A DNA stretch of 64,000 bases, taken from NCBI GenBank assembly GCA_027339205.1, contig DAHWOV010000114.1:1-64000 (forward strand), read 5' to 3'. Positions 55,069 to 62,690 of the stretch are shown piece by piece. The notes beneath the pieces are model-generated. The model did no database searches and was not told the DNA's origin. It worked only from the letters and a program-made list of their open reading frames with translations. The stretch's first letter is position 1, and every line of letters begins with the position of its first letter. This stretch comes from JAJYVT01 sp027339205. GTDB taxonomy: Bacteria; Actinomycetota; Acidimicrobiia; Acidimicrobiales; RAAP-2. Position numbers and translations under genes: made by a program.

Positions 55069-56093
55069 CCCAGCACGACGCCGCCACGACTGCGACCTCC
55101 TTCGACCTCACCGAGTGGACCACCTGCGGGGGCTGCGCGGCCAAGTGGGGCGCGGGACCGCTCGACCTGTTGCTCGCGACGCTCGCTTCCCGCCCCGGCG
55201 ACGGGTCGCTCCTAGTCGGGCTCGACTCGTTCGACGACGCAGCCGTCCTCGCGCTCACCGAGGACCTCGCGCTCGTGTCGACGACGGACTTCTTCCCGCC
55301 GATGGTCGCCGACCCCGCCGACTACGGCGCCATCGCCGCCGCCAACGCGTGCAGCGACGTGTTCGCGATGGGGGGCAGCGTGGTGCTCGCGCTCAACATC
55401 GCGGCCTTTCCCGAGCACCTTCCCCACGAGGTGATCGACGCCATCGTCTCTTCCGCCGCGGCCGTCGTCGCCGAGGCGGGGGGCGTGGTCGCCGGGGGCC
55501 ACACGATCCGCTCCCAGGAGCCGATCTTCGGCCTCGCGGTCCAAGGTCTGGTGCACCCCGCACGGATCCTCACCAAGCGCGCCGCCCACCCCGGCCAGGC
55601 GGTGGTCCTCTCCAAGCGGCTCGGCACCGGGATCGTCCTCCAGGACGGCACCGACGAGGAGCGGCGGGCGACGGTGGCGGGCATGCGCCGGCTCAACAAG
55701 GAGGCGTCTTCGACCTTGCAAGCACTCGGTGCTGCCGTCGGCGCAGTGACCGACGTGACGGGGTTCGGCCTCCTCGGGCACGGCTGGGAGGTGGCGGAGC
55801 GCTCGGGGGTGTCGCTCGTCCTCGAGGCCGACAGGCTCCCGCTCTACCCCGGCGCGCTCGATGCCGCCCGGCGCGGGGTGCGCACCGGCGGCGACCGCCG
55901 CAACCGCGACCACCTCGAAGGACGCGTCAGGTCGTCGGTCACAGCGGCGCGGGAAGCGCTGGCCTTCGACCCGCAGACCTCCGGTGGGCTGCTCGCGACG
56001 GTGGACCGCGACGTGCTGGCGGAGCTCACCGGCCGCGGGTTCGTGGCCATCGGGACGGTGGAAGCGGGCCCTGCCGAGGTGCTGCTCACGTGA
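55065..56093 (+). CDS. selD: Selenide, water dikinase (selenophosphate synthetase)
   Basis: This makes selenophosphate, the selenium donor for SelA, from selenide and ATP. It has 342 residues. The catalytic pair is in TTCGGCAAKWG; the residue that can be Sec in some bacteria is Cys here. GLDSFDDAAVL, DFFPPMV, NACSDVFAMGGSV and DVTGFGLLGHGWEV are the ATP and metal motifs. The ATG at 55065 overlaps the selB stop (ATGA) and has AAGGAG 6 nt upstream. An ATG at 55047 in the same frame is less likely. Confidence 0.97.
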   Translation: MTQHDAATTATSFDLTEWTTCGGCAAKWGAGPLDLLLATLASRPGDGSLLVGLDSFDDAAVLALTEDLALVSTTDFFPPMVADPADYGAIAAANACSDVFAMGGSVVLALNIAAFPEHLPHEVIDAIVSSAAAVVAEAGGVVAGGHTIRSQEPIFGLAVQGLVHPARILTKRAAHPGQAVVLSKRLGTGIVLQDGTDEERRATVAGMRRLNKEASSTLQALGAAVGAVTDVTGFGLLGHGWEVAERSGVSLVLEADRLPLYPGALDAARRGVRTGGDRRNRDHLEGRVRSSVTAAREALAFDPQTSGGLLATVDRDVLAELTGRGFVAIGTVEAGPAEVLLT

Positions 56094-57463
56094 CGACCCC
56101 GACCGGAGGCGGCGGCGCGGCCGGGAGGTTCGACGGCGACGGCCGGCGGGGTGGCGCGGACGGCCGAAGCGGGAGCGGGGCGAGGTCCTCCGCACGCCCG
56201 CCGTCCGTCGACGCCCTGGCTCGGTCGATGGCGCCGAGCGGCCTCCCCCACCCCGTGCTCGTCGACGCGGCGCGCGACGCGATCGCTGCAGGCGAGCCCA
56301 CGAGCGCAGCCACACGCGTGGAGCGGTTCGCGGCGACGCTCCTTCGCCCCGTGATCAACGCCACCGGCGTCCTCCTCCACACCAACCTGGGGCGCGCGCC
56401 GGTGTCGGTCGCGCGCGGCGGTGAGCCTGCCCGGTTCGCCAACGTGGAGCTCGACCTCGAGACGGGACGCCGGGGGTCGAGGAGCGACCACGCCGCGCGG
56501 CTGCTCGCGCTCGCCGCGGGCGCAGAGGCCGCGCTCGTCGTGAACAACGGCGCGTCCGCGCTGCTGCTCGCGCTCAGCGCGCTGGCGGCGGGCACGAGGG
56601 TGCCGGTGAGCCGGGGCGAGCTCGTGGAGATCGGTGGCGGCTTCCGGATCCCCGAGGTGCTCGCCGCCTCCGGAGCGACCCTCGTCGAGGTGGGGACGAC
56701 CAACCGGACCCGTCTCGCCGACTACCGCGACGTCGTCACCGCTGCGGACGGGGCGGTGGGCCTCGTCCTGAAGGTGCACCGGTCCAACTACCAGATGGTG
56801 GGCTTCACCCATGAGGTCGCCGTACGCGAGCTCGCGACGCTCGGGGTGCCGGTGGTCTTCGACATCGGATCGGGGCTCTTGGACGAGTCGACTCCGTGGC
56901 TCCGAGGGGGCCCGCCACCGTGGTTGCGCGGGGAGCCGGCGGCCCGGCAGGCGCTCGAGCAGGGTGCGGCGCTCGTGACGTTCTCGGGCGACAAGCTGCT
57001 CGGCGGGCCTCAGGCAGGCGTGATCGCCGGACGTCGCGAGCTCGTGCAGGCGTGCGCGCGCCACCCGCTCGCCCGCGCGCTCCGACCCGGGGGCCTCGTG
57101 CTCGAGGTGCTCCAGCAGACCGCCCTCGCCTATCTGCGCCGGGAGGGGGACTACATCGCCTTCTGGCGGATGGCGCAGGTGCCCGTCGACGAGCTGCTCA
57201 CACGCGCCCACGCGCTCGGGGTGGGCGAGGTGGTGCGCTGCTGCTCGGTCCCGGGCGGCGGCACGCTCCCGGGCCTCGAGCTCGACTCCGCGGGCATCGC
57301 GCTGGACGGTGACCGGACCGCAGCGCTCCGCCGGGCCGACGTCCCCGTCGTGGCACGGGTCCACCAGGGGCGAACGGTCTGCGACCTGCGCACGGTCGAC
57401 CCGGCCGACGACCGCCTCGTCGCCCAAGCTGCAGCGGCAGCGCTCGGAGGCACCGGTCGGTAG
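56090..57463 (+). CDS. selA: L-seryl-tRNA(Sec) selenium transferase
   Basis: A PLP enzyme that turns Ser-tRNA(Sec) into Sec-tRNA(Sec). It has 457 residues. The N-terminal domain (SVDALARSM) is followed by INATGVLLHTNLGRAP, NNGASALLLAL (PLP phosphate site), VGTTNRTRLADY, VKVHRSNY-like LKVHRSNYQMVGF, and the Schiff-base lysine in TFSGDKLLGGPQAG. An unusual WLRGG-PPP-WLRGE doublet lies just after DIGSGLL. The first 35 residues are low complexity. The GTG overlaps the selD stop (GTGA), completing a selB-selD-selA unit. No tRNA-Sec gene was seen nearby. Confidence 0.96.
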   Translation: MTTPTGGGGAAGRFDGDGRRGGADGRSGSGARSSARPPSVDALARSMAPSGLPHPVLVDAARDAIAAGEPTSAATRVERFAATLLRPVINATGVLLHTNLGRAPVSVARGGEPARFANVELDLETGRRGSRSDHAARLLALAAGAEAALVVNNGASALLLALSALAAGTRVPVSRGELVEIGGGFRIPEVLAASGATLVEVGTTNRTRLADYRDVVTAADGAVGLVLKVHRSNYQMVGFTHEVAVRELATLGVPVVFDIGSGLLDESTPWLRGGPPPWLRGEPAARQALEQGAALVTFSGDKLLGGPQAGVIAGRRELVQACARHPLARALRPGGLVLEVLQQTALAYLRREGDYIAFWRMAQVPVDELLTRAHALGVGEVVRCCSVPGGGTLPGLELDSAGIALDGDRTAALRRADVPVVARVHQGRTVCDLRTVDPADDRLVAQAAAAALGGTGR

Positions 57464-57506
57464 CCGGACCGCCTGCAGCCGGTGAGCCCAGGGGGGCGGG
57501 AAAGCG

Positions 57507-57545
57507 GGGGTCCGGGGGCGGGGTCCGGGGGCGGGGTCCGGGGGG
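57507..57545 (+). repeat. 13-bp G-rich tandem repeat, three copies
   Basis: GGGGTCCGGGGGC three times head to tail, between the convergent selA and parA-like genes. It has runs of four and five guanines on the plus strand and could form a G-quadruplex or act as a pause site. Confidence 0.85.
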
Positions 57546-57554
57546 CGCGGCGAG

Positions 57555-58139
57555 TCAACGCCCCCGGCGCCGCAGGAGACGCCGGAGGACGTCGTCGTAG
57601 ACCTCGATCCCCTCACGGCTCAGCCGGGCTTCAGGGCCACTCGCGATCGAGACGCGCTCGGGCACAACCGCCCAGATCGGGACCTGCTCGGCCTCCCACC
57701 AGGCGAGGGCCTGGGCGAGGTCGTTGGTGCCGAGCCTGGCCGCACAGACGACGACCCCGTAGGGGATCTTCGACGGCACCATCTCGAGGGTCGCCACGAC
57801 GCGCGAGAACTCGACGCCTCCCGCACGGGTCGGGATCACCACCGCGTCGGCACGCTCGATCGCCGCCCGGACGATCCGCTCGTCGCCAGGGGGGGTGTCG
57901 ACCACTGCGAGCCCGTCGTGGCGCTCCATCGCGCGGGTGACCGTCCGCTCGGACGGCGCCTCGACGAGCTCGACCCCTTCGATCGGGCGCGCCTCGAGCC
58001 ACTCGGCGGACGACGCCTGACGGTCGGCGTCGACGAGCAGGACCGGGTCCAAGCCGCGCTCGACGGCTGATGCGGCAAGGTAGACGGCGGTGGTGGTCTT
58101 GCCCACCCCACCTTTCACATTGCTCACGACGATGTTCAC
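57555..58139 (-). CDS. Orphan ParA/MinD-superfamily ATPase
   Basis: A 194-residue minimal ParA. It has the deviant Walker A VKGGVGKTTTAVYLA with the signature lysine (residue 9 region), DADRQASSAEWLE and VVDTPPGDERIVRAA. It lacks the N-terminal helix-turn-helix of plasmid ParA proteins and is about the size of short ParA/VirC1-like proteins that place protein clusters. No ParB or parS-like site was seen beside it. The partner is unknown. It converges on selA. Confidence 0.88.
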   Translation of the reverse strand: MNIVVSNVKGGVGKTTTAVYLAASAVERGLDPVLLVDADRQASSAEWLEARPIEGVELVEAPSERTVTRAMERHDGLAVVDTPPGDERIVRAAIERADAVVIPTRAGGVEFSRVVATLEMVPSKIPYGVVVCAARLGTNDLAQALAWWEAEQVPIWAVVPERVSIASGPEARLSREGIEVYDDVLRRLLRRRGR

Positions 58140-58220
58140 GACCGGACCTGCTGGCGTAGGGACGGTGGCGAGTCTGCCGCGCGCCGCGGGACCCGTCCAG
58201 CCGGGGCGGGAGCCGGATCA

Positions 58221-58252
58221 CGTCGAGCTCGGGCAGCGTCGAGCTCGGGTAG
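58221..58252 (+). repeat. 16-bp tandem repeat that contains the next promoter
   Basis: CGTCGAGCTCGGGCAG (58221-58236) is followed by CGTCGAGCTCGGGTAG (58237-58252). The single C-to-T difference turns CAGCGT into TAGCGT, the proposed -10 box. Confidence 0.85.
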
Positions 58253-58255
58253 CGT
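58250..58255 (+). promoter_or_regulatory. Leaderless-type -10 box of the LLM oxidoreductase
   Basis: TAGCGT ends 6 nt before the GTG at 58262. Confidence 0.6.
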
Positions 58256-58261
58256 CCCGCT

Positions 58262-59167
58262 GTGCGCTTCAGCATCTGGCCCACCACGTCGCAGTCCTGG
58301 GACGATTTCCACGAGGCGGCCGCCCACGCCGGGCGGACCGGGTGGGACGGCGTCTGGGCGGCGGACCATTTCATGCCCGCCTCGCCGCCCGTCGACCGGC
58401 CGATGCTCGAGTGCTTCACGGTGCTCTCGGCGGTCGCGGCGCTGGTGCCACGGGTGCGGATCGGCTCGCTCGTCGCGGGCAACACCTATCGCCACCCTGC
58501 GGTCCTCGCCAACATGGTGGCGACCCTCGACCATGTGAGCGGCGGAAGGGTCGTCCTCGGCCTGGGTGCGGGATGGCAGGAGAACGAGCATGCCGCCTAC
58601 GGCATCGAGTTCTCCGACGTGCCCGGGAGGCTTGCCCGCCTGGACGAGGCGTGCGCGGTGATGCGCCACCTCCTCGGCCACGAGACGAGGAGCGACTTCC
58701 AAGGGCGCTTCTACTCCCTCGCCGGCGCACCGGCCGAGCCCAAGCCGCTCCAGGCGCGCCTGCCGATCCTCATCGGCGGCGGCGGCGAGAAGGTGACGCT
58801 GCGGATCGCCGCGCGCTGGGCCGACGAGTGGAACACGTGGGGCAGGCCCGAGGTGCTCGCCGCCAAGGGGGCGGTCCTCGAGCGCCACTGCGAGTCCATC
58901 GGTCGGGATCCCGCAGAGATCTCCCGCTCCGCGCAGGTGCTCATCGAGCTTCCCGGCGACGCCAGTGAGCCGGGCACGCTCATGCCGCACCGTCGTGCCT
59001 ATCCGAGCGTGTCAGGAGGTGTCGCGGAGATCCAAGATCTCCTCCATGCGTACGAGCAGGCGAAGGTCACCGAATTCGTGATGCCCGACTGGAACCTGGG
59101 AACGGGTCAGCGGCGCCAAGAGGCGATGGACCTGTTCATCGAGGAGGTGGCAGCGCCCTTCCGGTGA
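58262..59167 (+). CDS. LLM-class F420-dependent oxidoreductase
   Basis: A 301-residue luciferase-like TIM barrel. WDGVWAADHFMP, RIGSLVAGNTYRHPAVLANMVATLD, and GLGAGWQENEHAAYGI are typical of F420-dependent members, which reduce or oxidise small molecules in actinobacteria. LPILIGGGGEKVTLRIAAR is the later strand near the cofactor phosphate. The substrate cannot be predicted. It stands alone, with its own leaderless-type promoter. Confidence 0.92.
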   Translation: MRFSIWPTTSQSWDDFHEAAAHAGRTGWDGVWAADHFMPASPPVDRPMLECFTVLSAVAALVPRVRIGSLVAGNTYRHPAVLANMVATLDHVSGGRVVLGLGAGWQENEHAAYGIEFSDVPGRLARLDEACAVMRHLLGHETRSDFQGRFYSLAGAPAEPKPLQARLPILIGGGGEKVTLRIAARWADEWNTWGRPEVLAAKGAVLERHCESIGRDPAEISRSAQVLIELPGDASEPGTLMPHRRAYPSVSGGVAEIQDLLHAYEQAKVTEFVMPDWNLGTGQRRQEAMDLFIEEVAAPFR

Positions 59168-59270
59168 CGCTGACCGGCAAGGGGTCAACGACAGGCGGTC
59201 AACGCCAGAGGCGCCGGAAGCACCCCGGCCCTGCACGAGCCGACGCGACGAGAGCGCCGCTCGCTCGAGC

Positions 59271-60599
59271 TCAGCGTGCGAGCGCCCCCATGGGGTCCCA
59301 CGCCGGAAGGACGATCGGGTCCTGCTCGAGCGCCGTGCGTAGCTCGTCGCCCAGGAGCTCCCTCCTCGCGGAGATCTCGAAGACGTACTCGTCGAACCAC
59401 GAGTCGTTCATGGTGTAGAACCCGTCCTTGCCCTTGTCGCTCCCCCAGCTGTTCTCGACGCGCCAGCGTCGCGGGTGGCCGTCGGCGAGGTCCACGCCGG
59501 TGAAAAGCATCGCGTGGGTCATCTGCGTCTCGTGGTAGAGGAGCCGGTTCGCCTTGTCGAGCGCGAACGGGGTGTCGTAGAGGGCAGCGAGGTCGAAGAG
59601 GCGTGCGTCCCAGATCCCGTAGTCGTTGCTCATCATCTTGCTGACGTCGCAGCCGAACCAGACCGGCTCGCCAGCCTCGAGGACCCTTGCCGCGATCGAC
59701 TTCATGAGCGGCATCTCGACGTTGAGGTACGTGACCGGCGGGGCCCCCACCACGTTGCCCAGGTACTCGACGGTGAACGTGCGTCCCATGGGGCTCGTCG
59801 GCCTCGGGTCATGGACGAGGCAGACGTACTCGGGGAGCGGGAGGTCGACGTAGCGGCTGGCGAACTCCTGCGGGGTGATCTCGCCGTCCCTGTGGAAGTT
59901 CCGGTCCGAGTCGATCCACTGCCAGTCGAAACGCTCCGGCGGCGTGCCCAGGTGCATGCACAGCACCCGGTGGACGACGGCCAGGAGCTCGGCCTTCTCA
60001 GCTCGAGCGTCGTCCACCGAGCGTGTGCACGCCTCGCGCAGCGTCTTGGCGCCTTGGCGCATGACGTAGCGGAGCACCGAGTTCATCCGGCTCGTGTTGG
60101 AGGAGCTCTGCGTCTCCGGCATGAACGCCTTGGGGACGACCCCGTGCTTCTCCACGAGCGCGACGAACATGTTCCACTGACCGCCGTCGTTGGCCGCCGC
60201 GTCGAGGAGGAACGCGACGGTGCGGTCGTCGACCTCCCGAGCGGCGGTCTCGATGATCGCCTCGAAGAAGTAGTTCGCCCGCTCGAGCTTGTCCCAGAAC
60301 ATCGTGAAGTTCTGGGAGAATTCGAAGTCCTTCAGCCCCATCTTCTTCATGGCTCCGACGCGGAGCAGGTTCAGCCCGGCAAACAGCCAGCAGCGCCCGC
60401 TTCGCTCCTGGTTGGTGACCTTCCAGTCGTCGAGCGAGATCGACAGCGCATGGCCGGTGGTGTTGACGATGTCGCGGTTGACCGCGACCTCGTCGAGGCC
60501 GACCTTGGTGATGGCGTTCTGGGCCAGGCGGTAAACGGGGTTCGATACGAACTCCTTTCGGAGTAGCTCCAGCTCTTCGGCGTCGAGCGTCGGTTGCAT
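59271..60599 (-). CDS. pepC: Aminopeptidase C / bleomycin hydrolase-family cysteine peptidase
   Basis: A cytosolic C1B peptidase, about 442 residues, that trims peptides from the N-terminus. The catalytic Cys is in NQERSGRCWLFAGLN, the His in QMTHAMLFTGVD, and the Asn in RVENSWGSDKG. The C-terminal tail of the family normally blocks the active-site channel; here it ends PMGALAR. The ATG at 60599 (MQPTLDAEELE) is chosen, with GAAGGGG upstream; an in-frame ATG at 60626 would add nine residues. It diverges from the ABC exporter across about 290 bp of C-rich DNA. Confidence 0.95.
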   Translation of the reverse strand: MQPTLDAEELELLRKEFVSNPVYRLAQNAITKVGLDEVAVNRDIVNTTGHALSISLDDWKVTNQERSGRCWLFAGLNLLRVGAMKKMGLKDFEFSQNFTMFWDKLERANYFFEAIIETAAREVDDRTVAFLLDAAANDGGQWNMFVALVEKHGVVPKAFMPETQSSSNTSRMNSVLRYVMRQGAKTLREACTRSVDDARAEKAELLAVVHRVLCMHLGTPPERFDWQWIDSDRNFHRDGEITPQEFASRYVDLPLPEYVCLVHDPRPTSPMGRTFTVEYLGNVVGAPPVTYLNVEMPLMKSIAARVLEAGEPVWFGCDVSKMMSNDYGIWDARLFDLAALYDTPFALDKANRLLYHETQMTHAMLFTGVDLADGHPRRWRVENSWGSDKGKDGFYTMNDSWFDEYVFEISARRELLGDELRTALEQDPIVLPAWDPMGALAR

Positions 60600-60874
60600 C
60601 ACGACCCCTTCCCTTGTCCCGGGCATCTGTTCGGTTGACCACTATGCATCGACCCTCCACCTCTCCTCCAGTCCGGACGCCGCTCAGCACGGGCGGCCCC
60701 CGACCCATGATCCGCGCCTCGCCAGCTCCGGCCACGCCGGCGTCAAGGGTCCTTCGGTCCCTACGGGACCTCGGGCTCGCCCGCCGAACACGCCCCGACC
60801 CCCGCCCCCGCCGAACCCCCCCCGAACCACACCCCCACCGAACGCGCCCGTCCAATCCCCACCCACCCCCTTGG

Positions 60875-60880
60875 TACGGT
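60875..60880 (+). promoter_or_regulatory. Leaderless-type -10 box of the ABC exporter operon
   Basis: TACGGT ends 7 nt before the ATG at 60888. The upstream 100 bp is very C-rich on this strand. Confidence 0.6.
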
Positions 60881-60887
60881 GAGAGCC

Positions 60888-62690
60888 ATGTCTTCGCTGC
60901 GCCGGCGATGGCGCGCGTCTTCGTACGCATCGCTCTACCGACTCCGTACGTTCGTCCGGCCGTATCGCGCCCAAGTGGTCGTCATGCTCGTCTGCGCAGC
61001 CCTCGCCACCGCGGCCAGCACGGTGGTCCCCCTCATCTTGGAGGCCGTGATCGACGGGCCGATCCAGCGTCACGACCGAAGCGCGCTCGTACCGATGTTC
61101 TTCCTTGCGCTGAGCCTCGGCATCCTCGAGGCGGCCCTCATCTTCGGACGGCGCCAGGTGCAGTCGGTCGCCATCCAAAAGGTCGAACGCCAGATGCGCG
61201 ACGACCTGTACTCACGGCTCCAGCGGCTCCCCGTCGAGTTCCATGACCATTGGCAGACCGGCCAGCTGCTCTCTCGCGCCACGAGCGACCTCGGCACGAT
61301 CCGGCGGTTCCTCGGCTTCGGGGCGATCTTCCTCGTCGTGGACTCGCTGCAGTACGGCGTCGTCATGGCCCTGCTCTTTGCGACCTACGTGCCGCTCGGC
61401 ATCGTGGCGTTCGTCACGACGCTTCCTGTGATCTGGCTCGCCAAGGCGTTCGGCGGGCGCTACTCGCGCATCTCTCGGCGCGTCCAGGACCAGCAGGGGG
61501 ATCTGGCGACGCTCGCCGAGGAGGCGGCCTCGGGGATGCGCGTCGTGAAGGCGTTCGGGAGAGCGCCGCTGATGCAGGAGAGGTACGGGTCTGCGGGGCG
61601 CACGCTCAGGAGCTCGAGCATCGAACTGGTGAAGATGCGGGGCCGCTTCTGGGGATGGCTCACGCTCGTACCGAACATCTCGATGGCGGCAGCAGTGCTG
61701 ATCGGCGGGCTCGCGGTCGCGCACGGGTCGCTCTCGCTCGGGGCGCTCGTGGCGTTCACCACGCTGCTGTTCCTCCTGCAGTTCCCGATCATCGACCTTG
61801 GCTGGATCCTCTCGATGGCCCAGCAGGCGGGGACGGCCGCCGACAGGGTGGTCGAGATCTTCGACGCAGCGGTCACGGTCGACGACCGCCCCGGCGCGGT
61901 GTCGTTGGCACGAGCGACAGGACGGCTCAGCTTCGAGACAGTCGGCTTCACCTACCCCTCGAGTGATCGAGCGGTCCTGCACGACGTGAACCTCACGATC
62001 GAGCCGGGAGAGACGGTCGCCGTCGTCGGCCTCACCGGTTCGGGCAAGAGCACGCTGGCCAGCCTCCCCAGCCGTCTCTACGACGTCACGAGGGGACGGA
62101 TCGCGCTCGACGGCAGGGACATACGCGACATCACGCTGGACTCGTTGCGCACGCACGTGGCAGTCGCGTTCGAAGACCCGGTGCTGTTCTCGATGAGCGT
62201 GCGCGAGAACCTCGTTCTCGGGTGCCCGGACGCAAGTGACGACGAGATCGCCGCCGCCCTCGAGCTCGCGCAAGCCGACTTCGTCCACGATCTTCCCTGG
62301 GGGCTCGACACGAGGATCGGGGAGCAGGGGATGTCGATCTCGGGTGGGCAGCGTCAGCGCCTCGCGCTTGCACGCGCTGTCATCGCCAAGCCGTCCGTGC
62401 TCGTGCTCGACGACCCCTTGTCCGCCCTCGACGTCGAGACCGAAGCCCTGGTCGAGAAGGCGCTCGCGCAAGTGCTCCGGCACACGACGGCTCTCGTGGT
62501 CGTGCACCGGCCGTCCACGGTGGCGCTCGCCGACCGGGTGGCGCTGCTCCGAGACGGCACCCTCGTCGCCGTCGGCACGCACCACGAGCTGATGGAGCTC
62601 CCCGAGTACGCCATGGTGCTCTCCGCAGGCCCCACCCCCGGCCCCGCGGTCCCCACCCCCCACGCATCCAGCCGAGCGGCGACGCTGTGA
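60888..62690 (+). CDS. ABC exporter half-transporter, degenerate ATPase site
   Basis: A 600-residue type IV exporter subunit with six membrane helices in the first 320 residues and an ATPase domain after it. Walker A is GLTGSGKST, the signature is SGGQRQRLALARA, and the switch His is in VVVHRPSTV. Walker B reads VLVLDDPLSALD, with Asp in place of the catalytic Glu. That is the hallmark of the inactive site in heterodimeric exporters such as TM287/288 or BmrCD. The partner gene overlaps its stop (GTGA). The substrate is unknown. Confidence 0.95.
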   Translation: MSSLRRRWRASSYASLYRLRTFVRPYRAQVVVMLVCAALATAASTVVPLILEAVIDGPIQRHDRSALVPMFFLALSLGILEAALIFGRRQVQSVAIQKVERQMRDDLYSRLQRLPVEFHDHWQTGQLLSRATSDLGTIRRFLGFGAIFLVVDSLQYGVVMALLFATYVPLGIVAFVTTLPVIWLAKAFGGRYSRISRRVQDQQGDLATLAEEAASGMRVVKAFGRAPLMQERYGSAGRTLRSSSIELVKMRGRFWGWLTLVPNISMAAAVLIGGLAVAHGSLSLGALVAFTTLLFLLQFPIIDLGWILSMAQQAGTAADRVVEIFDAAVTVDDRPGAVSLARATGRLSFETVGFTYPSSDRAVLHDVNLTIEPGETVAVVGLTGSGKSTLASLPSRLYDVTRGRIALDGRDIRDITLDSLRTHVAVAFEDPVLFSMSVRENLVLGCPDASDDEIAAALELAQADFVHDLPWGLDTRIGEQGMSISGGQRQRLALARAVIAKPSVLVLDDPLSALDVETEALVEKALAQVLRHTTALVVVHRPSTVALADRVALLRDGTLVAVGTHHELMELPEYAMVLSAGPTPGPAVPTPHASSRAATL

